The notes under the pieces: generated by a model
Databases searched by the model: none
Seen by the model: the letters and a program-made list of their open reading frames with translations, nothing else
Told to the model about the DNA's origin: nothing
Position numbers and translations under genes: made by a program
Assembly: GCF_004005475.1 (NCBI RefSeq)
Contig: NZ_RZTZ01000001.1
Location: 310,001 to 374,000 of the forward strand
Length of the DNA stretch: 64,000 bases
Direction: 5' to 3'
DNA from: Niallia taxi
Lineage (GTDB): Bacteria > Bacillota > Bacilli > Bacillales > Cytobacillaceae
Part shown: piece by piece, positions 27,849 through 37,691 of the stretch
Position numbering within the stretch: position 1 is the stretch's first letter
How the letters are laid out: the number at the start of each line of letters is the position of its first letter

Positions 27849-29515
27849 TGAAATTTGTTAAAAACGATCAAACAGCTGTATTTGCTCTAGGCGGACTAGG
27901 GGAAATCGGAAAAAACACATACGGTGTGCAATTCCAAGATGAGATCATTTTAATCGATGCAGGGATCAAGTTTCCGGAGGACGAGCTCCTTGGTATCGAT
28001 TATGTGATACCTGATTATAGTTTCCTAGTAAAAAATGCAGATAAAATTAAAGGTTTATTTATCACACACGGACATGAAGACCATATCGGAGGCATTCCTT
28101 ACCTGTTAAGACAAGTAAATATCCCTTTATATGGCGGAAAGCTTGCACTTGCGCTTGTGCGCAACAAGCTAGAAGAACACGGATTGTTAAGACAAACAAC
28201 TATGCATGAAATTAAAGAAGATGATGTCATTAAATTTAGAAAAACATCTGTTTCCTTCTTTAAAACAACACATAGTATTCCTGATTCCTACGGTATTGTT
28301 GTCAAGACTCCTCCAGGCCAAATTGTTCATACAGGAGATTTTAAATTTGACTTCACACCTGTTGGCGAGCCTGCGAACTTGACGAAGATGGCGGAGATCG
28401 GAAAAGAAGGAGTGCTTTGTCTGCTTTCTGACAGCACAAACAGTGAAGTGCCTAACTTCACTATGTCTGAACGAAAAGTCGGTGAAAGCATCCAAGATAT
28501 TTTCAGAAAAGCGGACGGACGTCTTATTTTCGCTACTTTCGCTTCTAATATATACAGACTTCAGCAAGTTACAGATGCTGCCGTAGAATTCGGACGTAAG
28601 GTTGCCGTATTTGGACGAAGCATGGAAGCTGCCATTAATATTGGACTGGAGCTTGGATTTATTAAAGCACCGAAAGAAACGTTTATTGAACCACATCAAA
28701 TTAATCGTTTACCTGCAAATCAAGTAACGATTCTTTGTACAGGAAGCCAAGGAGAACCGATGGCAGCAATGTCCAGAATTGCAAACGGCACACATCGCCA
28801 AATTCAAATTATCCCTGGAGATACAGTTGTCTTCTCGTCTTCACCGATTCCTGGTAATACATTAAGTGTTAATAAAACAATTAATCAGCTTTACCGCGCT
28901 GGTGCTGAGGTTATTCACGGACCTTTGAATAATATTCATACATCTGGTCACGGCGGACAGCAAGAGCAAAAGCTTATGCTCCGATTAATTAAGCCAAAAT
29001 TCTTCATGCCTATTCACGGTGAATTCAGAATGCAAAAAATCCATACACAAACAGCAATTGATTGCGGTGTGGAAGAAGAAAATTGCTTTATTATGGACAA
29101 TGGCGAAGTATTAGCTCTATCGAGTGATACAGCTCAAGTTGCAGGAAAAATCCCTTCTGGTTCCGTTTATATTGACGGCAGCGGAATTGGCGATATCGGC
29201 AATATTGTATTACGCGACCGTCGCATCTTGTCAGAAGAAGGACTTGTTGTTGTTGTTGTCAGCATCAACATGAAGGACTTTAAGATTTCTGCTGGACCTG
29301 ACCTTATCTCAAGAGGATTTGTGTATATGCGCGAATCAGGTGATTTAATCAATGATGCCCAATCATTAATTAATAAACATCTGAACAAGGTTATGGAGCG
29401 TAAAACTACACAATGGTCTGAAATTAAGAATGAGATTATCGACACACTTTCTCCGTTCTTATATGAAAAAACAAAAAGAAGACCGATGATACTTCCTATC
29501 ATCATGGAAGTTTAA
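27848..29515 (+). CDS. rnjA: Ribonuclease J1
   Basis: A metallo-beta-lactamase/beta-CASP ribonuclease of 555 residues with 5'-3' exonuclease and endonuclease activities central to mRNA decay. The zinc motif H-G-H-E-D-H-I-G-G lies near residues 74-82, followed by the beta-CASP region ([26 protein letters not shown]) and the C-terminal domain. Its length is typical. It is coupled to rpoY and ends at a strong bidirectional terminator shared with ktrC. Confidence 0.98.
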   Translation: MKFVKNDQTAVFALGGLGEIGKNTYGVQFQDEIILIDAGIKFPEDELLGIDYVIPDYSFLVKNADKIKGLFITHGHEDHIGGIPYLLRQVNIPLYGGKLALALVRNKLEEHGLLRQTTMHEIKEDDVIKFRKTSVSFFKTTHSIPDSYGIVVKTPPGQIVHTGDFKFDFTPVGEPANLTKMAEIGKEGVLCLLSDSTNSEVPNFTMSERKVGESIQDIFRKADGRLIFATFASNIYRLQQVTDAAVEFGRKVAVFGRSMEAAINIGLELGFIKAPKETFIEPHQINRLPANQVTILCTGSQGEPMAAMSRIANGTHRQIQIIPGDTVVFSSSPIPGNTLSVNKTINQLYRAGAEVIHGPLNNIHTSGHGGQQEQKLMLRLIKPKFFMPIHGEFRMQKIHTQTAIDCGVEEENCFIMDNGEVLALSSDTAQVAGKIPSGSVYIDGSGIGDIGNIVLRDRRILSEEGLVVVVVSINMKDFKISAGPDLISRGFVYMRESGDLINDAQSLINKHLNKVMERKTTQWSEIKNEIIDTLSPFLYEKTKRRPMILPIIMEV

Positions 29516-29523
29516 TAAACAAC

Positions 29524-29556
29524 AAAAAAGGCTCAGCAGCTGCTGAGCCTTTTCTT
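29524..29556 (+). terminator. Bidirectional terminator between rnjA and ktrC
   Basis: A perfect palindromic stem, AAAAGGCTCAGCAG with CTGCTGAGCCTTTT, has T-runs on both strands. Confidence 0.93.
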
Positions 29557-30215
29557 TATGACATCACTTTCTTTTCAAATCGATTAATATCAGAATCCGC
29601 ACCTATAACAATCAGGATATCATTCTGTTCAATCGGCTCATTCGCTTGCGGCGAAACAATAATATCATTTTCTCTTTTGATGGCCACAATTGTTATTCCA
29701 TACCTTGCCCGTATGTCTAAATCGACCATTGTACGCCCTGCTAAACGGCTGCTTGCTTTGATTTCGACAATACTATGCTCATCAGAAAGCTCCAGATAGT
29801 CAAGAACGTTATTTGAAACGATATTGTGGGCAATTCTTTTTCCCATATCCCTTTCAGGGTGGATAATGGAATCTGCGCCGATTTTTTTCAGCACTTTCTC
29901 ATGATAATCATTTTGTGCCTTAACAGTTATATTATTTACACCCATTTCTTTTAGAATCAGTGTCGTTAAAATGCTCGCTTGAATATCATCACCTATTGCC
30001 ACAATAACATGCTCAAAGTTCCTTATTCCGAGACTCTTGAGCACATTTTCATCCACTGAGTTTCCCACAACTGCATGTGACACAATATTAGCATACTCAT
30101 TGACACGCTCCTCATTTTTGTCAATGACCATCACTTCCATGCCTAGTTCCATCAATTCTTTACATATGCTACCGCCAAAACGGCCAAGACCGATTACTGC
30201 AAATTCCTTCTTCAT
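29556..30215 (-). CDS. ktrC: Potassium uptake regulatory subunit KtrC (RCK protein)
   Basis: A 219-residue cytoplasmic gating ring subunit. The N-terminal RCK domain has a Rossmann start, V-I-G-L-G-R-F-G-G-S, and ends around residue 140. The RCK_C domain follows (residues about 140-219). In B. subtilis KtrC works with the membrane subunit KtrD and binds c-di-AMP in RCK_C. No ktrD is adjacent, as also in B. subtilis. ATG has a GGAGG site. The stop lies within the shared terminator. Confidence 0.93.
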   Translation of the reverse strand: MKKEFAVIGLGRFGGSICKELMELGMEVMVIDKNEERVNEYANIVSHAVVGNSVDENVLKSLGIRNFEHVIVAIGDDIQASILTTLILKEMGVNNITVKAQNDYHEKVLKKIGADSIIHPERDMGKRIAHNIVSNNVLDYLELSDEHSIVEIKASSRLAGRTMVDLDIRARYGITIVAIKRENDIIVSPQANEPIEQNDILIVIGADSDINRFEKKVMS

Positions 30216-30304
30216 GTATTTCCTCCAAGTGTTATTACCTTATTTTATAATAATAAAGGAATAGCTCGCAATTTGCCAGCAAGACTAATACTAGAAAAAG
30301 AAAC

Positions 30305-30342
30305 AAAAAACACCATCTTAACAAACAAGACAGTGTTTTATA
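30305..30342 (-). terminator. Terminator of the ABC exporter operon
   Basis: An 11-bp stem, AACACTGTCTT with AAGATGGTGTT (two G-U pairs), is followed by a minus-strand U-run. Confidence 0.85.
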
Positions 30343-30345
30343 AAG

Positions 30346-32172
30346 CTATACAGCATTAAGCATTTTAAACTGTGCTTCTACCAAGTGATAATAAATACCC
30401 TTTTGCTCCATTAATTGTTCATGTGACCCTTCCTCCATTATACTGCCATGGTCTAAAACAACTATCTTATCAGCATCTCTTATCGTTGATAGCCTGTGTG
30501 CAATCATGATTGCAGTCCTGCCCTTAAGCAGCGTTCGTAATGCTTCTTGAATCTTAAGTTCTGTCTCTGTATCAATACTTGCTGTCGCTTCATCTAAAAT
30601 CAATATGCGCGGATTTGCCAATAACGCTCTCGAAAAGGATAATAGCTGTCTTTGCCCAACAGATAGAATATTCCCCCGCTCTTCTACCTCTGTCAGATAC
30701 TTGTTTGGAAGTGCCTCAATAAAGGTATGTGCACCAATCGCTTTTGCCGAAGCAATTACTTCCTCATCCGTTGCATCCGGTCTGCCAAAACGAATATTCT
30801 CCATTATAGTACCAGAAAAAATAAATGTATCCTGAAGAACGATACTAATTTGCTTACGTAATGACTGCAACGAAATATTTTTTATTTCCATTCCGTCTAC
30901 CGTAATTTCTCCTTTAGTCGGATCATAAAAACGGCTTATTAAATTAGCAATCGTTGTTTTTCCAGAACCAGTATGACCAACAAGTGCAACCGTCTCTCCA
31001 GCTCCTATAGTCAAATCGACTCCGTTTAAAGCCTTACGTTTGCTTGTATAAGCGAACTCAACGCCTTTAAAGCAGACCTGCCCCTTCATTTCATCAACAA
31101 TAACGGGATTATCTATTTCTGATACATTAGGTTTTTCATCTAAAAACTCAAAAATCCGCTCTGATGATGCCATCCCCATCAGCAGCTGGTTATACACCAT
31201 ACCAAGCCTTGAAATTGGTTCCCAAAACATGCCTAAATAAAAGGCAAAGGAAACAAAAACTCCAATCGTCATACCATGCTGAATTAAGTAAGCACCATAC
31301 CAAATTAGCACGGCTGTTCCGATAGCATTTGTTATTTCCACAAATGGGCGGAACATGGCATTTTGTTTGGACGCATTCTGCCAGCTATCAAAATTCTCTT
31401 TGTTTAGCCCATTAAAAAACATCATATTTGGCTTTTCCTGTGTAGAAGCCTGTGTAACTCTTATTCCTTGAATGCTTTCATTTAGATGGGAGTTAAGCTT
31501 TGATTGCTTCAGTCTCACTAACTGCCACGATTTCCTGATTTTCCGCCTTAATGCTGTTGAGATAAAGAACATCACTGGGATAATTACTAATACAGCTAAT
31601 GCTAATTCAGGGCTTAAGGAAAGGAGAATAACAAATATGCCAATCAGCAGGATAATATCCATTAATAAGTTAATAACACCATTTGTAAACAGCTCTTGCA
31701 GGGAATTAATATCATTTAATATTCTAACTAGGATTGATCCTGCAGACCGTTCATCAAAAAAACGGTGTGACAGCTTTTGAACATGTGTAAAAAGATGCTT
31801 ACGCAAATCGTAAATCACATTTTGACCTAATGTATTCATCCATTTAATACGATAGAAGTTTGCTGCATAGGATGCCGCATACATTGCCCCTATCAGCAAC
31901 ACCAATAGTGTGAGCTGACCTCCATCCTTATTAATGATCGCTTGATCTAATACGTAAACACCAATTAATATTGGAATAATAAGCCTAACTGCTGTCGTAA
32001 TAAGGACCGTGATAATCGACAATGGCAACAGATTCTTTTGATATGGTTTCATATAGCTAAGTAAACGCCACATTTGCTTCCAGTTAAACGGTTTCTCAAT
32101 TACCTCTTCTGTCGTGTATTTAAACCTATTTAAAATTAGGGCTTCCTTGCTATCCGTTTTTTGGTTACTCAT
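30346..32172 (-). CDS. ABC exporter half-transporter, subunit with canonical catalytic Glu (YfiC-like)
   Basis: A 608-residue half-transporter with six N-terminal membrane helices (residues about 45-330) and a nucleotide-binding domain. The Walker A is G-H-T-G-S-G-K-T, the Walker B I-L-I-L-D-E-A-T (catalytic Glu present) and the H-loop I-A-H-R. Its signature motif is LSVGQ rather than LSGGQ. It is 17 bases downstream of the second half-transporter, whose Walker B has Asp in place of Glu. Together they form a heterodimeric multidrug-type exporter with one degenerate site. The substrate is unknown. ATG follows GGGGGG. Confidence 0.9.
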   Translation of the reverse strand: MSNQKTDSKEALILNRFKYTTEEVIEKPFNWKQMWRLLSYMKPYQKNLLPLSIITVLITTAVRLIIPILIGVYVLDQAIINKDGGQLTLLVLLIGAMYAASYAANFYRIKWMNTLGQNVIYDLRKHLFTHVQKLSHRFFDERSAGSILVRILNDINSLQELFTNGVINLLMDIILLIGIFVILLSLSPELALAVLVIIPVMFFISTALRRKIRKSWQLVRLKQSKLNSHLNESIQGIRVTQASTQEKPNMMFFNGLNKENFDSWQNASKQNAMFRPFVEITNAIGTAVLIWYGAYLIQHGMTIGVFVSFAFYLGMFWEPISRLGMVYNQLLMGMASSERIFEFLDEKPNVSEIDNPVIVDEMKGQVCFKGVEFAYTSKRKALNGVDLTIGAGETVALVGHTGSGKTTIANLISRFYDPTKGEITVDGMEIKNISLQSLRKQISIVLQDTFIFSGTIMENIRFGRPDATDEEVIASAKAIGAHTFIEALPNKYLTEVEERGNILSVGQRQLLSFSRALLANPRILILDEATASIDTETELKIQEALRTLLKGRTAIMIAHRLSTIRDADKIVVLDHGSIMEEGSHEQLMEQKGIYYHLVEAQFKMLNAV

Positions 32173-32189
32173 TCTATCCCCCCTGTTCC

Positions 32190-33935
32190 TTATGCATTTA
32201 TTATCTTTTTCTGATCTTTGAACTGAATATCGTAAATTCTCCGGTAAGGACCATGTTGAGTAATCAGCTCCGCATGGCGGCCTCTTTCCACGATATGCCC
32301 GTCATCTAGTACTAGTATTTCATCAGCATGTTTAATAGATGAAATACGATGGGCAATGATAAACGTGGTTTTATTTTCCATGATTGCATGTAATTCCTTT
32401 TGAATGGTGAATTCTGTCTGCATATCTACAGCACTTGTGGCATCATCAAGAATAAGAATACTTGGGTTAATACAAATAGCTCGAGCAATAGCAATCCTTT
32501 GCTTTTGGCCTCCAGACAGCCCTAAGCCTCGTTCACCAAGCATTGTGTCATACCCATCTGGCAGCTCCATAATAAAATCATGTGCTTGAGCAAGCTTTGC
32601 GGCATGGACAATTTCCTCCATCGTACTTTCAGGCTTGCCATAAGCTATATTGCTTTTTATAGAGGAGGAAAATAAAAACGATTCCTGTGACACTAATCCG
32701 ATATTGCCGCGAAGTGATTCAATTTCATATTCCTCTACATTATGTCCGTCAATAAGCACAACACCGTCTGATGCTTCGTAAAATCTTGTCAGCAGCTGTG
32801 TTATACTAGTTTTTCCAGATCCAGTACCGCCGATCAAACCAATGGTCTTGCCTGGTTGTGCACTAAAACTAATTTCATTAAGTGCAAAGCCCTCTTTTGT
32901 TGCATATTTAAGGCTTACATTACAAAACTCTACTTCTCCCTCAAGCTTCTCTGCATGTTTAGCACCTAACTTATCTGCAATCAAATAATCCTTTTCTAAA
33001 ATCTCCAACAGTCTTTCTCCAGAAGCCTTAGCCTGCGAGAATTGATTGACGACGAAGCCTAAGTTCATGATTGGCCACATAATATAGCCAAGCAAGCTAT
33101 AAAATGCAACAAGTTCACCTGGCTGCAGACTGTCATTGATCACCAAATACCCACCATAGGCAATTAAAAGCAAAACGCTTACATTTCCTAAAAACTCCAT
33201 TAACGGAAAGTACTTAGACCATATACTTGATGTAAATAAATATTGATCTTTATAGTCTCCGTTTGCTTTATTAAACTTTCCAACTTCGAAATCCTCTCTT
33301 GATAGAGATTTCACTGTATTAATACCACTGATATTTTCTTGCACCTTCGTATTAAGAATTCCAAAGGACTTTCTTATTCCTCTGAATGCTGGATGGACAG
33401 CTTTGTCAAACTTATATGTAACGACAGCTAAAAAAGGAATCGTCACAAGTGTGACCAATGTCAATGAAACAGAGTAATTCAACATAACAACAAAGCTGAC
33501 AGCAATCAACAGCACAAACCGGATTAGTTCAGAAAACCCTGCAGATAAAAAAAACCGAAACCCTTCGACATCTGCAGTAAGCCTTGACATCAGATCGCCT
33601 GTTTTTGCATTATCATAATAAGAAAACGGCAGATACTGTAGCTTTTTGTAAAGTCCATTTCGTAATAGATAGACAGAGCTGATGCCAAACATATCACCTG
33701 TATATTGGTAAATGTAAGTCGCAATCCCTTTAACAATCATGACAGCAATAAAGCCGATAGACAAATACGGTATCCATCCATATTCACCTTTTAAAACAAC
33801 TTCATCAATTGTGAGCTGCAGTATGATCGGATAAACAACCGTAATACCTGTTACGACAATCAAAAAGAGAATCGAAATAATAAAATACTTCTTAAATGGT
33901 AAATAGTAAGACTTTAACTTTTGAAATGTTTCCAA
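32190..33935 (-). CDS. ABC exporter half-transporter, degenerate-site subunit (YfiB-like)
   Basis: A 581-residue half-transporter with six membrane helices and an ATPase domain. The Walker A is G-G-T-G-S-G-K-T, the signature L-S-G-G-Q is canonical, and the Walker B is I-L-I-L-D-D-A-T, so the catalytic base Glu is replaced by Asp. This is the expected pattern for the degenerate subunit of a BmrCD-type heterodimer. The start is TTG 33935, seven bases after GGGGGAG. It is the first gene of the two-gene operon; lengths resemble YfiB (573) and YfiC (604). Confidence 0.9.
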   Translation of the reverse strand: METFQKLKSYYLPFKKYFIISILFLIVVTGITVVYPIILQLTIDEVVLKGEYGWIPYLSIGFIAVMIVKGIATYIYQYTGDMFGISSVYLLRNGLYKKLQYLPFSYYDNAKTGDLMSRLTADVEGFRFFLSAGFSELIRFVLLIAVSFVVMLNYSVSLTLVTLVTIPFLAVVTYKFDKAVHPAFRGIRKSFGILNTKVQENISGINTVKSLSREDFEVGKFNKANGDYKDQYLFTSSIWSKYFPLMEFLGNVSVLLLIAYGGYLVINDSLQPGELVAFYSLLGYIMWPIMNLGFVVNQFSQAKASGERLLEILEKDYLIADKLGAKHAEKLEGEVEFCNVSLKYATKEGFALNEISFSAQPGKTIGLIGGTGSGKTSITQLLTRFYEASDGVVLIDGHNVEEYEIESLRGNIGLVSQESFLFSSSIKSNIAYGKPESTMEEIVHAAKLAQAHDFIMELPDGYDTMLGERGLGLSGGQKQRIAIARAICINPSILILDDATSAVDMQTEFTIQKELHAIMENKTTFIIAHRISSIKHADEILVLDDGHIVERGRHAELITQHGPYRRIYDIQFKDQKKIINA

Positions 33936-34141
33936 GACCTTGCTCCCCCTCTACCTACATCATTGCACCCCAGAGATAAGTTAAAAGCAAAAAAAGTTGC
34001 ACTATTAATATAACGGTTTTCGAAATATTAATCTACAGTTTTTGGAAGATAATTTTAGAAATTTTTCGAAATAATAGTTATTTTTATTTACTGCATCATT
34101 TAGTACCTCCGTATATAGGGATGCTGAATTTATTTAAACAT

Positions 34142-34170
34142 AAAAAAACAACCTCCTATTTGAGATTGTC
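34142..34170 (-). terminator. Terminator of ykuV
   Basis: ACAATCTC/GAGGTTGT on the minus transcript (8 bp, one G-U) with a 5-6-base loop is followed by seven U. Confidence 0.8.
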
Positions 34171-34195
34171 TCTAACCGCATTATCAAGCTTGCTA

Positions 34196-34660
34196 TTATT
34201 CTTTTTCAGCAGGATTTGCTTGATCATCAAGCACTCTATTAACCCGCTTTTCAAGCAGCTTTATTCCGCTTCCGCCAGCTTGATAATGTCTCAGCTGACC
34301 TGTCTTATCAAAAACATAATATGCTGGCACATATTCGTTTTCGAATGCTTCTGTCAATTTATGCTCACCGTCAACAAAAATTGGCTGGGTAATTCCAAGC
34401 TCTTCAGCAGTCGCTTTTATCTTATCATCGTTCAAATCTGCTTCTGATCTAGGCATATGTACCGCCATAAAATTCAGCTTCTCACTGTATTCATCTCTAA
34501 AAATATTAATTTGCGGCATAGATTCTTTACATAGGTAGCAACTAATAGACCAGAAATGAATTAAGGTTGGTTTTTCACCAAGCAGGTCGGTTTTTGCTAC
34601 TTCTCCGTTCAGCCACGCTGTTGCTCCTGTCAATTCAGGCATTTGCTCACGCAATTTCAT
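34196..34660 (-). CDS. ykuV: YkuV thiol-disulfide oxidoreductase
   Basis: A 154-residue cytoplasmic thioredoxin-like protein of the TlpA/ResA-type fold. The active site is W-S-I-S-C-Y-L-C (CxxC near residues 41-44), and the cis-Pro segment is E-Y-V-P-A-Y-Y-V-F-D. No signal peptide or membrane helix is present, as in B. subtilis YkuV. ATG has a GGGGG site. It is second in a ykuU-ykuV operon (64-base gap), so it is likely controlled by the PerR-like site upstream of ykuU. It may act as reductant partner to the peroxiredoxin. Confidence 0.92.
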   Translation of the reverse strand: MKLREQMPELTGATAWLNGEVAKTDLLGEKPTLIHFWSISCYLCKESMPQINIFRDEYSEKLNFMAVHMPRSEADLNDDKIKATAEELGITQPIFVDGEHKLTEAFENEYVPAYYVFDKTGQLRHYQAGGSGIKLLEKRVNRVLDDQANPAEKE

Positions 34661-34724
34661 TTTTTAACCCCCATTATTTCCATCACATTAAAGATTCACT
34701 AGTCAGGTTCCTCTTGGCTGCACA

Positions 34725-35267
34725 TTATAATGTAGCTTGGCCTGGCTTCCAGTTAGCAGGACAAAGGCCACCAGTTTGAAGTGCTTGAAGAACTCGCAAT
34801 GTTTCATCAACGTCGCGACCAATATTGTTATGATTAATAACGGAATACATTAATTCACCTTGCGGGCTGATAACAAACAGACCTCGAAGTGCAATTCCTT
34901 CCTCTTCAATCAGAACACCATATTCTCTTGATACTACATGGTTTGTATCTGCTGCAAGAGGATAATTTAATTCACCTAGACCGTTTTCTTTACGATTTGT
35001 TTTAATCCATGCTAAATGGGTGTGAATGGTGTCTGTAGAAACACCAATAACCTCCGCATCAAGGTCTTCAAATTCATCATAGCGGTCTGACAAGGAGATA
35101 ATTTCTGTCGGACAAACAGATGTGAAGTCCATTGGATAAAAGAATAATACGGACCATTTATCATTTTTCATATTTTCTTCCAGGCTAACTATACCAAATT
35201 CTTTATTTGGTAAAACTGCTTCCATCTCAAATTTAGGTGCTTGCTTGCCTACCATCCGTTCTGGCAT
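34725..35267 (-). CDS. ykuU: 2-Cys peroxiredoxin YkuU
   Basis: A 180-residue AhpC-type peroxiredoxin. Peroxidatic Cys is in Y-P-M-D-F-T-S-V-C-P-T-E and resolving Cys in G-G-L-C-P-A-N-W near the C-terminus. It reduces hydrogen and organic peroxides. The start is ATG 35267, nine bases after GGGAGG, beginning MPERMVGKQAPKFEMEAV; a TTG two codons upstream is badly spaced. The promoter carries a PerR-box match, and the gene leads the ykuU-ykuV operon. Confidence 0.95.
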   Translation of the reverse strand: MPERMVGKQAPKFEMEAVLPNKEFGIVSLEENMKNDKWSVLFFYPMDFTSVCPTEIISLSDRYDEFEDLDAEVIGVSTDTIHTHLAWIKTNRKENGLGELNYPLAADTNHVVSREYGVLIEEEGIALRGLFVISPQGELMYSVINHNNIGRDVDETLRVLQALQTGGLCPANWKPGQATL

Positions 35268-35341
35268 TACCAATTACCTCCCGAAAAATGATTTAATTGA
35301 GAATACATCAAGTTAAATCCTGCATTTGTCTTATATTCCCT

Positions 35342-35370
35342 ATTATAGTTATTATATATTTTGTCGTCAA
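35342..35370 (-). promoter_or_regulatory. SigA promoter of ykuU with overlapping PerR-like box
   Basis: On the minus strand TTGACG (35365-35370), a 17-bp spacer and TATAAT (35342-35347) form a strong SigA promoter. Positions 35343-35357 match the 7-1-7 PerR consensus TTATAATNATTATAA at 12 of 14 positions and overlap the -10. This arrangement suggests repression by PerR and induction by peroxide. Confidence 0.7.
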
Positions 35371-35546
35371 CGCTACATAATAATAACTTCAATTAGCTAA
35401 TGATTATTAATAATATTTTTAATCACTATTGGGGAAAATACTTGTATTGCCAACTGAGTATCTCTTTATACGTTTATCTGTGCTATATTAGGGAATAAGT
35501 TAAAAAGCTTTTAACTCGGATTACATAAATAAAGGACGTGCAGTAA

Positions 35547-36404
35547 ATGAACAGTGTTTCTGATATTCAAAATTATTTTGAAAACTTCAATTATGCAGGC
35601 TTGCTTGTAAGTGTAGGATTAATTCTGCTAAAGCTCCTGCTGATTTTTTGTATCTATTTTATTATTAAAAAAATTAGTGTCGTATTTATTTCAAAGCTTT
35701 TTGAGACATATACGAAAAAACATGCCATTTCATCTGGACGTGCCTATACTTTAGAAAGTTTAACCAAAAATATTCTTTCTTATCTTCTTATTTTTATTTT
35801 GGCTGTCACGGTCCTCCAAACTTTTGGTATTGATGCTACCGCTATCCTTGCTGGGGCTGGAATAGTTGGTCTCGCTGTCGGATTTGGGGCACAAGGTCTT
35901 GTAAGTGATATTGTAACAGGATTTTTTCTGCTACTAGAAAAACAGCTGGATGTTGGGGATTCCATTACAACTAGCACCTTCTCAGGAACAGTTGAGCAGG
36001 TAGGACTACGAACGACACAGCTGCGCTCAGCAGATGGGACCCTGCATTTCATTCCAAACAGAGAAATTAAAACATTGAGCAACCATTCCCGCGGAGACAT
36101 GCAAGCACTTGTGGATGTCATCATTTCTAATGACAATAACATCCCACAGGTTTTGCAAACATTTCAGGAAGAGTGCGACAAAATTCGGGAGGAAAGCAAT
36201 GTTATCACAGACGGTCCAAATGTGATTGGCATTCAGTCCTTTGCAAGCACTAGTCTGACCATCCGCATCATTACGAAAACACTTAACAATGAGCAATGGG
36301 GTATCGAAAGGCTGATCCGTCAAAGAATGCAGGAAACTATTGACCAAAAAGAAATCAAGCTGCCGTCACCAGCAACTCTTGCATTGGAGAAAGGCACTAA
36401 ATAG
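35547..36404 (+). CDS. ykuT: Small-conductance mechanosensitive channel (MscS family, YkuT)
   Basis: A 285-residue membrane protein with three N-terminal helices. The pore-lining TM3 contains G-A-G-I-V-G-L-A-V-G-F-G-A-Q-G-L-V, the Gly/Ala-rich signature of MscS, and is followed by the soluble beta domain (residues about 130-200) and an alpha-beta tail. It opens under hypo-osmotic stress. ATG follows AAAGGACG. It is divergent from ykuU and convergent with dapL, sharing a terminator. Confidence 0.92.
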   Translation: MNSVSDIQNYFENFNYAGLLVSVGLILLKLLLIFCIYFIIKKISVVFISKLFETYTKKHAISSGRAYTLESLTKNILSYLLIFILAVTVLQTFGIDATAILAGAGIVGLAVGFGAQGLVSDIVTGFFLLLEKQLDVGDSITTSTFSGTVEQVGLRTTQLRSADGTLHFIPNREIKTLSNHSRGDMQALVDVIISNDNNIPQVLQTFQEECDKIREESNVITDGPNVIGIQSFASTSLTIRIITKTLNNEQWGIERLIRQRMQETIDQKEIKLPSPATLALEKGTK

Positions 36405-36410
36405 ACAAAT

Positions 36411-36458
36411 AAAACCATCCTCAGTCTGTTAATGTCAGACAGTCATGAGGATGGTTTT
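36411..36458 (+). terminator. Bidirectional terminator between ykuT and dapL
   Basis: AAAACCATCCTCA pairs with TGAGGATGGTTTTT, enclosing an inner GTCTG/CAGAC hairpin. T-runs are present on both strands. Confidence 0.92.
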
Positions 36459-36467
36459 TCTTATGAA

Positions 36468-37598
36468 TTACTCCTTATTCCCTTTAAATTGTAAATAAGA
36501 AGTAATCATATTAATAGCTGTCTCTAATGCTTCTTCATCTGGATTCAGCTTGCTGTGATGCAGACCGTAAGGAGAATTGACACCAAGCCAAAACATAAAT
36601 CCTGGAATTTCCTTTAGCATATAGCCAAAGTCTTCTCCTGTCATCGCTTCCTTACATTCAATTAGCTCGATATTTGTTTCGCTTCGAATAAAGTTCATAA
36701 ATTCTGCAGTAATTGCTTCTTCATTATAAACCTGATAATAACCACTGCCGAAATCAATCGTACATTCACATTCATATCCAGCCTCTATTCCTTTGACAAG
36801 AGCTTTTACCCTATCCTTGACCTTTGTCATAGATTCAGCTGAAAGTGTACGCATTGTTCCTTCCAATCTTGCTGTTTCTGCAATTACATTTTGAACAGTA
36901 CCACCAGTTATTTTCCCAATCGTTACAACGGCACTGTCTAGAGGATCGATATTTCTTGAAACAATGGTTTGGAGCTGGGCTACTAAATTACATGCGGCCA
37001 CAACCATATCATTCGTTTGGTGCGGATAAGCAGCATGTCCACCTTTACCTTTCAGGTCGATGAATAGTTCCGACGTGTTGGCAAAAAGCAAGCCAGGCTT
37101 CACTGCGATTGTCCCAACAGGATATTCAGGTGCTACATGGAGAGCGATAATAATATCTGGCTTCCATTCCTGCATGATCTCACTTTTCAACATTGGTTCC
37201 GCACCGCCTGGTCCTTCTTCTGCCGGCTGGAACACAAAAAGCATATCATCATCAATTGGATTTTCCACGATATTAGTTAATACACCGAGGGCAATTGTCA
37301 TATGAAAATCATGACCGCAAGCATGCATTTCCTTTTCATGATTTGAGGAGAACGGCAATCCTGTCTCTTCTTTAATTGGAAGCCCGTCAATATCTGCTCG
37401 ATAGCCGATAAGTCTGACAGGTTTCCTTCCAAGCACCTTAACAAAAATCCCTGTTTTCCATTGTTTAATTTCAATACGGTCACTAGGTAATGAACGAATA
37501 TAGTTTAACAGATAGGCCTGTGTTTTATATTCTTGAAACCCTAGTTCAGGAATTTGGTGCAATTCTCGTCTAATTTGTATATAATCGGTTTTTGCCAC
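36468..37598 (-). CDS. dapL: N-acetyldiaminopimelate deacetylase (YkuR)
   Basis: An M20-family metallohydrolase, 376 residues, that removes acetate from N-acetyl-LL-diaminopimelate in the acetyl branch of lysine and peptidoglycan-precursor synthesis. Metal and catalytic motifs are [21 protein letters not shown] and later T-G-E-D-F-G-Y. The start is GTG 37598, eight bases after GGAGG. It is downstream of dapH on the same strand with a hairpin between them, as in the ykuQ-ykuR pair. Confidence 0.95.
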   Translation of the reverse strand: MAKTDYIQIRRELHQIPELGFQEYKTQAYLLNYIRSLPSDRIEIKQWKTGIFVKVLGRKPVRLIGYRADIDGLPIKEETGLPFSSNHEKEMHACGHDFHMTIALGVLTNIVENPIDDDMLFVFQPAEEGPGGAEPMLKSEIMQEWKPDIIIALHVAPEYPVGTIAVKPGLLFANTSELFIDLKGKGGHAAYPHQTNDMVVAACNLVAQLQTIVSRNIDPLDSAVVTIGKITGGTVQNVIAETARLEGTMRTLSAESMTKVKDRVKALVKGIEAGYECECTIDFGSGYYQVYNEEAITAEFMNFIRSETNIELIECKEAMTGEDFGYMLKEIPGFMFWLGVNSPYGLHHSKLNPDEEALETAINMITSYLQFKGNKE

Positions 37599-37650
37599 CC
37601 TTTTCTCCTCCAGCTTATAGGTATTAGTTCGACTTAAAAAACCCTATTAA

Positions 37651-37684
37651 AGAGAAAAGCGCGGAAGTGAGTTCCCACGCTTTT
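37651..37684 (-). terminator. Hairpin between dapH and dapL
   Basis: AAAAGCGTGGGAA with TTCCGCGCTTTT on the minus transcript forms a stable stem followed by UCUCUUU. The weak U-run suggests partial termination, leaving some read-through into dapL. Confidence 0.65.
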
Positions 37685-37691
37685 GTCTGTA

